DNA of 23,177 nucleotides from Apostichopus parvimensis (taxonomy: Eukaryota > Echinodermata > Holothuroidea > Aspidochirotida > Stichopodidae): the NCBI GenBank assembly GCA_000934455.1, contig KN889628.1, positions 1-23,177 on the forward strand, read 5' to 3'. Below the pieces are notes generated by a model, which had not been told where the DNA came from, searched no databases, and was given only the letters and a program-made list of their open reading frames with translations. Shown in pieces: positions 1 through 9,089 of the stretch. Each line of letters starts with the position of its first letter. Positions within the stretch are counted from its first letter, which is position 1. Made by a program: the position numbers and the translations under genes.

Positions 1-970
1 TTCCATCATTTCTTGACTTGATTTTATGCATTTCGATTTAACAATGCTCTTAAAGTAACTAACAACTTCATCTCTATCCCCAACACATCCCAAAACTCCA
101 TAATACGATCAGCGAATCCGAAACGGAAGTGACGTTAGAGGTCAACTAGCTGTGTTGTCGAAACACCTTGGAACTAACAGCTAACCTCAGCCTTTTTCAA
201 TCGGACAGCTTAAAAGCCGTTTTGCAACGGATGAGAAGTTGAATAATCCTAAAAAAGATAACAAACTTGTTCAGTGGAATATATAACCATAGAAGTGTGA
301 CGGTAAAACTTCCAATCACATAAACTTTAATGGATTCGGCTTAAGTGTTATTCTTCAGAAGTCATTTGTAATTCGCGCCGTTCCTATACGCTTAAGTACA
401 GTAAACCTAACGTTAGAGTAGAATTCGGCCTAACTTAGGCTAGGCGTACCGAGTACCAGTTATGCGATGCATTGTAAGTCAATGCGTTAAAACTTCAGCG
501 AATCTGGTAGAAATAACAAAAATTCATATCCGTATGGAAAATATAAGGAAGATAATACCGGTACCATTTCGTGAAATTTTGATCAAACTTCGTAGAGAGA
601 AAAATTAGAAATAAAGTTAGAACTTCTGCAAGTAGCCTTAGAGTTAGAGAAACTAGGCCTAGACACCTTTTTGAAGACCCTGATATCGGCAAAAATGAAT
701 GGCAAAATTAGATGTCCCAGTGCTGTTCCAGACTGATTTGAACTATGACAAACAGAACAATGTTTAATTGTAAGAAAAGTTGGCAACGAGGGCTTTACAT
801 CTGGACATTTGTCTAGCAATTTGCATATCATCTCACCTTTGCCCTTCTACTAGTCATTCACTGACATAGATAGTGTAATACAGCGATAACTGTAGATAGT
901 GTAAAATGTGGCCTTTTCAACATCTGCTTTGTCATGTTCTTAACCAACAGGTTTTCAGATCCTGATAACA
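1..970. other. CENPK 5' flank and probable 5' UTR
   Basis: No coding sequence is supported here. Short open frames on the minus strand look like chance. A promoter-like ETS/CRE element lies near 123-137 and a short palindrome (GCCTAACTTAGGC) at 428-440. A donor-like GTAAGT at 474-479 and an acceptor-like pyrimidine-rich stretch ending in CAG at 948-950 suggest a non-coding first exon and a leader intron, so the transcription start may be well upstream of the ATG. That exon is inference from splice-site appearance alone. An in-frame TAA at 941-943 lies 30 bases before the chosen ATG in the genomic sequence, which supports the start unless an intron intervenes. Confidence 0.45.
123..137 (+). 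promoter_or_regulatory. ETS/CRE composite promoter element
   Basis: The string ACGGAAGTGACGTTA joins an ETS core (GGAAGT) directly to a CRE-like TGACGT. This composite is known from TATA-less promoters of widely expressed genes, where GABP-type ETS factors and CREB/ATF factors bind. Its location about 850 bases before the CENPK ATG, ahead of a possible leader intron, fits a housekeeping or cell-cycle promoter. Binding is inferred. Confidence 0.4.
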
Positions 971-3900
971 ATGGCTGCTTCTACAAATATTAATAAAGAC
1001 ACTAACGAGATGAAAGCAAGGTTGATGCAAGAGTGTGAGGATCTCTGGTTGGATGTAAATAAGGTCTGTTAGATATCCTTTATGATCTTCATCAATTTTT
1101 AGTGCATCCCAATGTTCATATGTTCTGTTGTGGGAGAAAGTTGACACAACAGTGATGTAATTCAAGAGTTTGAATTGATCTCAAAGTCCTCCTTTACCGA
1201 GCCCAAGTGCTTTTAAAGTTTTTTAGGCCATAGAGCCTCATGTAAATTTTAACCCTTAATTTGGCTTAATAATATGTATGGTACTGTACTGTACATCCTA
1301 TGGTATTTAGACACCACAGAAGTGTGACCTATTGGGTGGTCATATTTCTTGTGGGGCCAGTGGAGGAAGAGGGGAGAGGGGGAGGATTCAGAAGTGAACC
1401 TTTTAAGCTTTATATATTATGACGCTGCATAACACTTTATTCTATTTCTAGCTGCAAGCGCAAGTCGCGAGCACTGCCCAAGATGGACCAGTGGACGAAG
1501 GGAATCCTATGATGTCAATTTCAGAGGTCAAGATAAAAGCTTTGAAAGGTCAGCTCGCAACCGAAAACGAGAGGGAACATGTGCTACTGCCGACGGATCC
1601 CGAGATACTGAGGGCGCTGTTGAGGGAAGAACTTGAAAGTTCGATACAGCAATTGGAACAGACACTTGAAGTCATCCAGGGGCAGAGACGAGAGTTGGAG
1701 GAAGAAGTTAAGTGGTGAGTGGAAAGAGATGTTTGTGACGGGATGGATCGGAGAGTTTACCAAGTACAGTCATGTGAACCGCTTCCCTGATATTAAAGCA
1801 ACGTAATCTGTAGCAGTAATTAATTTCATAACCATTCCTTTTGCTTCCCTGTTTTGATCAATTAACTAACATAGACTTAGTAACAGTCACAGAGTGCTTC
1901 CCTCTTTCCACCAACCTCCCTACCTCTCCCAGAATGTACACTTAGCCCCTCTCTTGACATCTCCCCCCCCCCCCTTCCCTCAAATATGTACAAGTAACCC
2001 TTACTAGTTTAATAGCAATTAAATTCTTTGATTTTATCGTGCCACAACAATGTAGGTTATTACCTCAACTGGTCAAGTTTCATTTCCAAACATTAAAGAT
2101 AAACATTACAACATCTTAAAAGATGTTGATTTCGATCACAAGGATTTCACATCTGTCTTTGTTTTACATATTGGTCATTGCCACTATAACTTTATCAGTT
2201 TAATGATTTGCTTTGTTTCAGTTTTTAGTGTGGATTACTTTATAAGTCTTTGCATAAGATGAAAAATTCACTTGAAATCTTCTATCCCAACAGGGAACAG
2301 CAAGTTTTGCATCAGCAGAAGCAGATGCAGGCAACGTTACAGAATAAAGTGACTATGGCTAGAAATATGTCCAAAGCATCCAAAACCAGGTAACAGGATC
2401 AAGAATTTACTACATAATGCATGAGAAAAAGTTTGTTTCATTTAAATCAAGAAAATTGGTATTGCCAACAATTTCAATTCTTTGATAGGAGTTTGTCTAG
2501 CAAAGTTTCTGAGGAAGGTGTGTATCTTTCATTTTGGGGGAGCGGGGGTGGGGGAGGGGGAGAGAGGAGACTAGTAGAGATAAAAGCAACCTGATCTTGA
2601 TCACATTTGCTGTGGGGGGAAGGAGCAGGCAGAGGGAGGTGTCTGGAAGAGGTATGTATGTATGTATGTATATATGTGATCTTCCCGCAAGCAGGAACTC
2701 GCGAAAGAAGCCATGGAGGCTTTTAGACTCGCAAGCTGACCGAAGCCAATCTCTCGGCACACATCCATTTAACGTCCATGTCAGGAAGTTGTTATTGAAC
2801 AACACCCTTGCCAGACGACACACATTGCTGTCGGCGGGGAATCGAACCGGGGATCTCATGACTGGGAGACGCCGGCGTATTTGTCGGCGTATTTGTCAGT
2901 ACAAATACCCCAGCCTACCCACCCACCCCCCCCCTTCCCCCTTCCCGAAATTGACAGAAAGCATCCACTCTTAATAAATAACCTTGTGTTTGTGCCTTTC
3001 CAGTTTAGAGGCAGACTTGACCACGACTAAAACAAGGATGGAAAAGGAAATCATGAGAATCATGAAGGAATTGAAGTATTTCTCCAAGAAACATTTTCCT
3101 CATCCCGATGCAACAGAATCCGATGCCATTGTGAGTAAAGCTAAATTTTGAATTAGTTTATTGAAATCAATGGTAGGTATGAATCATCCACACAGTTATT
3201 TCCTTTGGAGGTGTGATGATGGTTGAAATCATATTTTTTTTTCAGATTTTGACAGGTTCCTTACAATCACATTATGAGGTATTTCTTTTCTTTAGGAGTT
3301 AGCTATGTGATAAAATTATAAAAAATGAGCAATTATAGCATTCTTTTGTAAACAAGTCAACAGACACAGTGTATGTGTTCTGTGCATTATAAATAACTGC
3401 TCTATGCATTGGTCATGAATTTATACACACTTCTTTGATTGCTCTAACTTTGGACATTTGTTAAATTTTTATATATATATTTTTTTTTGTCATTTTCTGA
3501 TTTAGCAATCACCCAACAGCCCTACTGACAGTAATGCCTTACCGTTACTAGATGTCCTGGAGGTATGTTATGATTCGACTATTCTCTAGCAGTTACTTCT
3601 TTCTAGTTTATAGTCACCTGTGATCTAATAAAGACTGCTTTATCATCCTTATAATTCAGACATGAATTAGTATCGGCCTTGCGCAAACATGAAAGACCTC
3701 TACATAAATAGAATGAAATACAAGTACTAATATATAGCCGTTCACAAGCAAATATAAATCTGTAGTCGTGGCAGTTACTTTGACATTTATTGAGTAGACA
3801 TGACAAGGAATATCTGAGAAAATGTGGTTTGTGCATGTGGGGGGGGGGGGGGGGGTTAGAGGGAGGGGGTGAATGGATGTAAGATTGCAAACTTGAAGGG

Positions 3901-4244
3901 TGGTATGGCATATTTTCACATACACTGTGTCGGGCTTTTATTAACCCTGGATGGTATTTCATGCCATCATAAGTATCAATGGAAATTTTAGTCAGCTTTC
4001 AAACAAATCTTTAGTTTGCTATCTCCTGGTGAGAACCTTTTCCTTAAGTTGGACGTTTCTCTTTTCAATTTCTATGCAGAACTTTATGAACCAGTCGGTG
4101 GAAAAAGAAGACACTCCATACATTGAGATTGATGACACCTATTGGCCTCCGTACATTGAACTGTTGCTGCGTTGCGGTGTCTTGCAGAGACACGAGCAAA
4201 ATTCCAATCTGCTCCGATTAACTCCGTTTCATTTCAAATTTTAG
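971..4244 (+). CDS. CENPK: Centromere protein K (CENP-K), complete, six coding exons
   Basis: CENP-K is a subunit of the constitutive centromere-associated network, forming the CENP-H/I/K(/M) assembly that links CENP-A chromatin to the outer kinetochore in the nucleus. Coding exons are 971-1063, 1452-1714, 2294-2389, 3004-3130, 3506-3562 and 4080-4244 (stop TAG 4242-4244). Every intron begins GT and ends AG, and phases 0, 2, 2, 0, 0 join into one frame of 266 residues, against about 269 in human CENP-K. Landmarks are an N-terminal QECEDLW (about residues 20-26), matching the human RECEEMW region, and a long Glu/Gln/Lys-rich coiled coil at about 85-190. The C-terminal block has DDTYWPPYIELLLRCG (about 230-245), the family's most recognisable motif, then LRLTPFH near the end. 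The ATG at 971 opens the conserved N-terminus, and an in-frame TAA lies 30 bases upstream. No frameshift or premature stop is seen. Identification rests on remembered family features, not a search. Confidence 0.93.
1349..1385 (+). other. G-rich purine tract in CENPK intron 1
   Basis: This stretch is almost all G and A on the sense strand, with runs of four and five Gs, and lies about 65 bases before the exon 2 acceptor. It could act as an intronic splicing enhancer (G-run binders of the hnRNP H/F type) or may just be low-complexity DNA. Confidence 0.35.
1963..1974. repeat. Poly-C run (12 C) in CENPK intron 2
   Basis: An uninterrupted run of twelve C within a C/T-rich stretch (about 1905-1980). 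It is one of many C or G homopolymers in the window and is likely length-variable. Confidence 0.8.
2109..2128. repeat. Short perfect inverted repeat in CENPK intron 2
   Basis: CAACATCTT and AAGATGTTG form nine-base perfect arms around a two-base AA spacer. No function is evident, and arms of this length can arise by chance in AT-rich introns. Confidence 0.6.
2536..2560 (+). other. Canonical G-quadruplex motif, CENPK intron 3
   Basis: Four runs of exactly five Gs (2536-2540, 2544-2548, 2550-2554, 2556-2560) are separated by loops of 3, 1 and 1 bases. This is a near-ideal parallel G-quadruplex pattern on the sense strand, so it would also be present in the pre-mRNA. It starts 147 bases after the exon 3 donor and lies just upstream of the SINE. 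A role in splicing or replication pausing is inferred. Confidence 0.7.
2652..2900 (-). mobile_element. tRNA-derived SINE, 5' end incomplete
   Basis: On the minus strand, 2848-2838 reads GGTTCGATTCC, a perfect pol III B box, inside a tRNA-like context. About 150 bases of unrelated body follow, ending in a short (ATAC)n-type tail, seen on the plus strand as repeated TATG at 2652-2671. That order (tRNA-like head, body, simple-repeat tail) defines tRNA-derived SINEs. I cannot find a good A box at the expected place. The 5' side instead holds a perfect 12-base tandem duplication (CGGCGTATTTGT, 2873-2884 and 2885-2896). No clear target-site duplication is seen. The local GC content is higher than in the surrounding intron. 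The SINE family is not identified, and the ends are approximate. Confidence 0.65.
3839..3855 (+). repeat. Poly-G run (17 G) in CENPK intron 5
   Basis: Seventeen uninterrupted Gs, followed by further short G runs to about 3870. Such runs are prone to polymerase slippage, so the assembled length may not be exact. Confidence 0.85.
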
Positions 4245-4439
4245 CAGAACGTCGTCGCGGAAAATATTGTTCATTAGAATTTTGCTCCGTTTGGGAATTT
4301 AAAATTAGTTCCCTTGTTCAGTTGGACCTGGCAGTGTTCGTACATGAATGAAATGCCAACATTCCATGCCAGCAGTTCAACAATCTCAACCAATGCTAAT
4401 ACCACTGCATACTGTCCTCCATCAACATGCTTTAAAGCA

Positions 4440-4501
4440 CTCATACTGACAGTACAAACAGTTCCTAGATAGAGACATGATCTACATACTGTCAGTACGA
4501 G
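4440..4501 (+). other. Imperfect hairpin in the CENPK 3' UTR
   Basis: Arms 4440-4455 (CTCATACTGACAGTAC) and 4486-4501 (ATACTGTCAGTACGAG) are inverted copies pairing at 14 of 16 positions around a loop of about 30 bases. Similarity continues outward to roughly 4431 and 4510 with more mismatches, giving about 20 of 25 pairs. It begins about 200 bases after the CENPK stop codon and before the poly(A) signal, so it should lie in the mature 3' UTR. It could be a regulatory stem-loop, a microRNA-like precursor or the relic of a small inverted-repeat element. Confidence 0.55.
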
Positions 4502-4722
4502 TATTTTGAAGCTGGATAAGAAAATACAATTCAGAGGGAAAACATCGTCCCAACCGGCTGAAATTGCAAGTACTGGACAGTACATCCGCAGGATATATTA
4601 AATCATTAGGCTTTGTCGGATTGTGAACCCGCATAATTCAGGATTCCAGATATTCCAAGCTTTTACTGGACTTAAAAAAGAGGAAAAAATGTGTTTGTTA
4701 AGTAAACTCTTTGTTCCTGTGA

Positions 4723-4728
4723 AATAAA
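4723..4728 (+). terminator. Candidate CENPK poly(A) signal
   Basis: AATAAA lies 479 bases after the CENPK stop codon, and a U/G-containing stretch (TGTGCTATATGGTCAG) follows within 20 bases. It is a plausible cleavage and polyadenylation signal for CENPK. Other hexamers occur in this AT-rich DNA, so actual usage is unproven. Confidence 0.5.
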
Positions 4729-5555
4729 TGTGCTATATGGTCAGTTTTCCATTACCTAACATTTCAATTTAATTGTCAATAACTAAGAGCGGAATCAAAT
4801 GAGGAGACTTGGTTCACAAGTTTTTTCGTTGCTTTTTATGTTTATTGAATAATTTGCTTAATCGATAAGTATCAGTACATCAATGAGACTCGCATACAAT
4901 TTTAGCCCATTTTAAAACCTCAAATATTAAACTTCAAAAGACATAGGTGAAGCTTTTACTTAAATCGTTATCTTTTCTCTCCAGTGAAATGTTAACTACA
5001 AAATTTCTTTCCAATGCTGAAAATCTCTAGCCGTTTGAACTCTCTGCGACGGAGTAAAATCAGATATTATGCAGAGAGTGATAATTCTTAATGTGGCCAG
5101 ACCGTCACGGAATTTTATTGTAACGAGAAAAGCTTGCATAGAATATTTTGTAGAAACCAGAGACTCGTACTAAAAGATAGGTTCAAAAGAATAGAGCAAA
5201 GGTGCAAACTTTTACAAAAGTTACAGCAAATAGAGTGTACATTCATTTGGCCACGAGACTTCTCACTCATCACTAAAACACCAAGAGAGAACAGAGAAAG
5301 ACAAATATTGCTAAGCACATCATTATTGTACAAAGCATCACATTACAGAAGGTCACTCTGAACTCATATTAGACAAATTTTCCCTCTTACGTCATAGCTC
5401 ACCTTATCAGAATCTGTGAGGAGAGTCTTTCTCTGATAAAACCTTACATTCTGTAACTGGGCCCTGTGATTGTCAAGGCCAACTCGTTTGGTAGGGAGCC
5501 TACAATTACAAATTTGAGCCCTAGCGCTGGTGCATTCCGATGGATAATTAAATGA

Positions 5556-5580
5556 ACCATATAAATGGACCATATAAATG
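5556..5580. repeat. 13-bp direct tandem duplication
   Basis: ACCATATAAATGG is followed directly by a second copy lacking only its final G. The duplication is small and probably recent. No function is apparent. Confidence 0.7.
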
Positions 5581-5637
5581 AAAGGTTGTGCTAATAGCTA
5601 CTTTTGAAGATTTGTCACATTGTACACTGCTAGCCAC

Positions 5638-5670
5638 ACCCACCCCTCCACCCACCCCTCCACCCACCAC
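5638..5670 (-). repeat. 12-bp C-rich tandem repeat; minus-strand G-quadruplex motif
   Basis: The plus strand repeats a CACCCACCCCTC-type unit about 2.5 times. The complement has five G runs of three or four with loops of one to four bases, matching a G-quadruplex pattern. It lies downstream of the minus-strand gene, possibly within a very long 3' UTR. Confidence 0.55.
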
Positions 5671-7468
5671 CATGATCTACACCTGATACAATAAGCACTA
5701 AGTATAACTCCAAGAAAAAACCCCGCAATAAAAAGGGTTTTCACGTTGCAAATGTGATTATATAATATATTATCATCTTACCCTTGATAATATTGTTTTG
5801 ATAAGTGACCTGCACCTTCCAACAATTGAGACTTCTTGGTGTTTTCACTGGTAAGTTAACAAATTTTTAATAAAATTTACCGACTATAATATAATTAATT
5901 TTCAAGCAATTTCGTTAGTTCTCTTGTTTATGTCGAGTATGCACTGCTGAAGTAAAATTTATCCAGAAATCTTTGTAATATAAAACATGATTTTTTTTGT
6001 TTTTTTTTATCAAATCTGTACAATGTCAACAAAAAGAATATAAAATAAGTATAAAATATTTGCATATATGAGAAATTTAAACAAAACCTTGACGTACAAC
6101 AAAAACAGATATGGAAGCCAATTTTTTTTTTTTTCTTTTTTCTTCATCAATTTTCCACTGCCCTAAAATTAATGCCAAGTTGAAAGAAATTAAAAGAGGT
6201 GAAAAAAAAGAAAGAAATGGCTTACTATTCAAATCTAAACCCTTAATTAAGCAATCTTTTAAGTTTTGACTATGAAAATAAAATACCATGCAACATTGGA
6301 TATGTTACATTTTCATTACAATAACAAGAAGAATAATCCCAAACTTTTCCATTACTGATACTGGTTCCTTTAAAAGATCAATTTTGTATCTGATTGATAG
6401 TTGAGTTTTCTATTACAGCCCTCCAGTCACAATGTAATAATTAATCTGAAATTAGAAATCATGGAATTCATCAACATAAGTGATATTGATTAGTTTTTTT
6501 CGTGGCTTTAATAGAGCTGTTTGTTTGTACTCTCGTTTATACTTGAAGAAATTTACTTCGTTATAAATGATTTCAATATATTCTCATGGACTAATTTTGC
6601 CATTGTCCTTCTTATTAATCAAGTATTTTGCCACTCCTTTTGTATTTCTTTTGTTTTTCCTAAAGTAAACTAAATTATTTCACTGTTGGTCAATAATTGC
6701 AAACATTTGATCCACCCTCAATAATTAGACCATATTGCTTCTATATACAAGATATAAAGATTGACTATTTTTAATTACCGAAATTAAAAACACAAAAAGA
6801 AACAAACTTAGTGTTTTCTATCAGAGAAAAGAAAAGAAAAACAGATAAAATATGAACATTTAAATGAGTGAGACTTAATATATTTATAGACTACAACTGA
6901 TAAGCATCCAATAGATGGCTTAATATGAAGGGGAATTTTTTTTTAAATATTTGCAGCAAACTTATAAACTGAAATTCAATAGTTGTCACCAAAGCATAGA
7001 ATAAATGGAAAATTTGCAAGCTTGATTGATTCAGTGATCACTATCTAGCCTTACTATTTATTTCTCGATGTAATTGTAAAGTTACATTCACATTGGCCTT
7101 AGTCTTATCATATCTAGTTTCATCAAAAAAAGGGCTTCTGACAAGTTTACACAACTCAAAACAAAGACAAAAGCAATTCATGCCTTAATTGGAATCAAAA
7201 TGTTATGAAACAATATGTTAACTTTTTGAATTTAAATGTCAAAGAAGACCATAAGTGGTGACAACAAGAAAGAAATATAAAAGGGTTTAATGGAAAGTGT
7301 TTTTAAGGCTATAAAAATGGAATGGAAACTTGAAAAACTTTCTCCTTCTTCTTCTTCTCCCACAGCTGCAAAGATGATTTCTTTGTAATAACTTCCATGA
7401 GTAAATATGGTCATTTTTAACTTAATTTATGATAGGTAACCCTAACATAAACATATCTTGGTAATAAA

Positions 7469-7491
7469 AGAGGGAGGGGGGGAAGGGGGGG
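7469..7491 (+). other. G-rich tract in the intergenic region
   Basis: G runs of three, seven and seven are separated by A or AA. The long runs can be divided to give four G-triplets, so a quadruplex is possible. It is not attached to any gene feature. Confidence 0.5.
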
Positions 7492-7718
7492 AATGAAACA
7501 AAAGTCCTATCTTTTGTGATCTTATTACCTGAAGCATTGACAAAAAGTTCATTGTAAAAAAAGAAGCATTGAACATAACATTTCAAAATCTTTTGACACT
7601 TTCAGATATAAATCAGTTTTCTAAAAAGTTGCGTAATCATCTGTCACCATTTCACATTTGAATGTTATTTCAGGGTTTAATGCCAGGCTCTGGTATAGAC
7701 AAATTAAATATGTTCTCT

Positions 7719-7737
7719 GAGAGAGAGAGAAAGAGAG
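7719..7737. repeat. (GA)n microsatellite
   Basis: Short GA dinucleotide repeat with one interruption (AA). Confidence 0.75.
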
Positions 7738-9089
7738 TGCCTGTACATCTAAGGACACTATATACATCTTAAAGTCTAGCATTAGTAATCAACATGCTTC
7801 ATACATCTTGGAGTTTCCATCCTGCCATCGACAGTTAACGTAATACTCACAAGCTAATCCTATAGTCAAGGTCACACCATTATGGATCCTCGCTTCACAT
7901 ATTCATTTAAGCATATTTTTCTTCCCTTCTAATTCCAACTAAACATTTTTTAAAACAGAATTAAAATTCATAAACACTCTAAATAAAAATAAAATTCCAG
8001 CCTTTCAACAGCTGGAGAAAAAATAAAATAGCTAAATGCACTGCTAAATTGAAGTTCCTATGTATGTTTTATGTTAATAACTTTTGGAAGAACAAGATAA
8101 TATATTACAAACTGGCTAATAGATCAACCCAAACAGTGGAAATAACGTAATTCCATGAGAGGGAATTTTTAAATGACGAAGCAAACGTGTCTTTATCAAA
8201 TTTGCAATATGAGATATGTACAAAGTATTGTTTGAAACAAACAAAAACAAATAAACAGGAGAAAATTTCATTTAATAACATAAATGTAACCAAAACATAT
8301 TGTGTAACTTACATATTGTTTCACCTGCCTTAAATCCACCATATAAAAAGAAAAAAAATTTTCTTGAAAAAAAAAATTGTCACGCTTGTTCTAATAAGAC
8401 ATTCCTTTCCAGCAAAGTCTCAGCCTCTAAATGGGTTTAAATTCACTGTTGGAAGGATTCTGCCTTTTGAGTTTTCTATCACAGTTACGATACGGTATAT
8501 AAAAGACATTTTCATCATTACCGTTGGTTTTTGTAAAAGGAGATTGATTAATCTTCTTTATTCAATTTCACCAAATTTGAAGGTATCTGTGCCTTGAGAA
8601 ATATACAGCAATAATATCTATCTATAGTCTCTCAGTCTATGACAATATAAATATAATACATCTAAGTTTCTGAAATTGTAATTGATAAATTGGAGATCAA
8701 ATGACCATTTTTCTTTCTTTTAAGCCTTCTCAACAAGAATGCAGATCATTGAAAAAAAAGGGGGGAAAAACAGATCCCAGTTAGTTATTGCATAGTGGGA
8801 TAACGAGGTCTTAAGGACATTAAAATTATCACAGGCGGTTAGGCTATTTGGTTTGTAGTATCACTGCTTAGTTAGGCTACTCGACTGCTTGTTTATATGA
8901 CCACTCTCTCATTACTCCGAGACCACACAGGGCTTTTAAGAATCGACTACGATCTTAAGAAAAAAGAAGGAGTGAAAATTTCCAGGCCAATAAAAATGCA
9001 CTTCCTTCAGAAAACAAAGGAAACGGAAAATTAACTCGTAAAGATTATGATATGGGAAAGACTGAACGTTTGACATATCTAGCAAATCA

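Larger units (their letters stand above)
4730..9089. other. AT-rich region between convergent genes; possible long 3' UTR
   Basis: I see no supported coding exon here on either strand. Open frames are short and of low-complexity composition. The region lies downstream of CENPK (plus) and downstream of the TGA at 9092-9090 of the minus-strand gene. Part of it, reading leftwards from 9089, must be that gene's 3' UTR. Several minus-strand AATAAA hexamers occur (for example complement of 8557-8562, 7054-7059 and 5113-5118), so the 3' end cannot be fixed. It also holds small repeats and C- or G-rich tracts listed separately. Confidence 0.5.

Noticed and set aside
2830..2900. Functional tRNA gene
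   Set aside because: A B box is present but there is no A box, no acceptor stem and no cloverleaf; better explained as a SINE head.
2534..2974. 146-codon plus-strand open frame
   Set aside because: It covers the G-quadruplex tract and the SINE in antisense, inside CENPK intron 3; its composition reflects repeats rather than protein.
3603..3962. 119-codon minus-strand frame with a proline run
   Set aside because: The proline run is the translated poly-G17 tract of CENPK intron 5.
4274..4585. 103-codon minus-strand frame
   Set aside because: Lies over the CENPK 3' UTR hairpin; no family features and no splice or promoter context.
8491..8501. TATA-like GTATATAAAAG
   Set aside because: No gene start follows; AT-rich DNA gives many such strings (also near 13242 and 20275).
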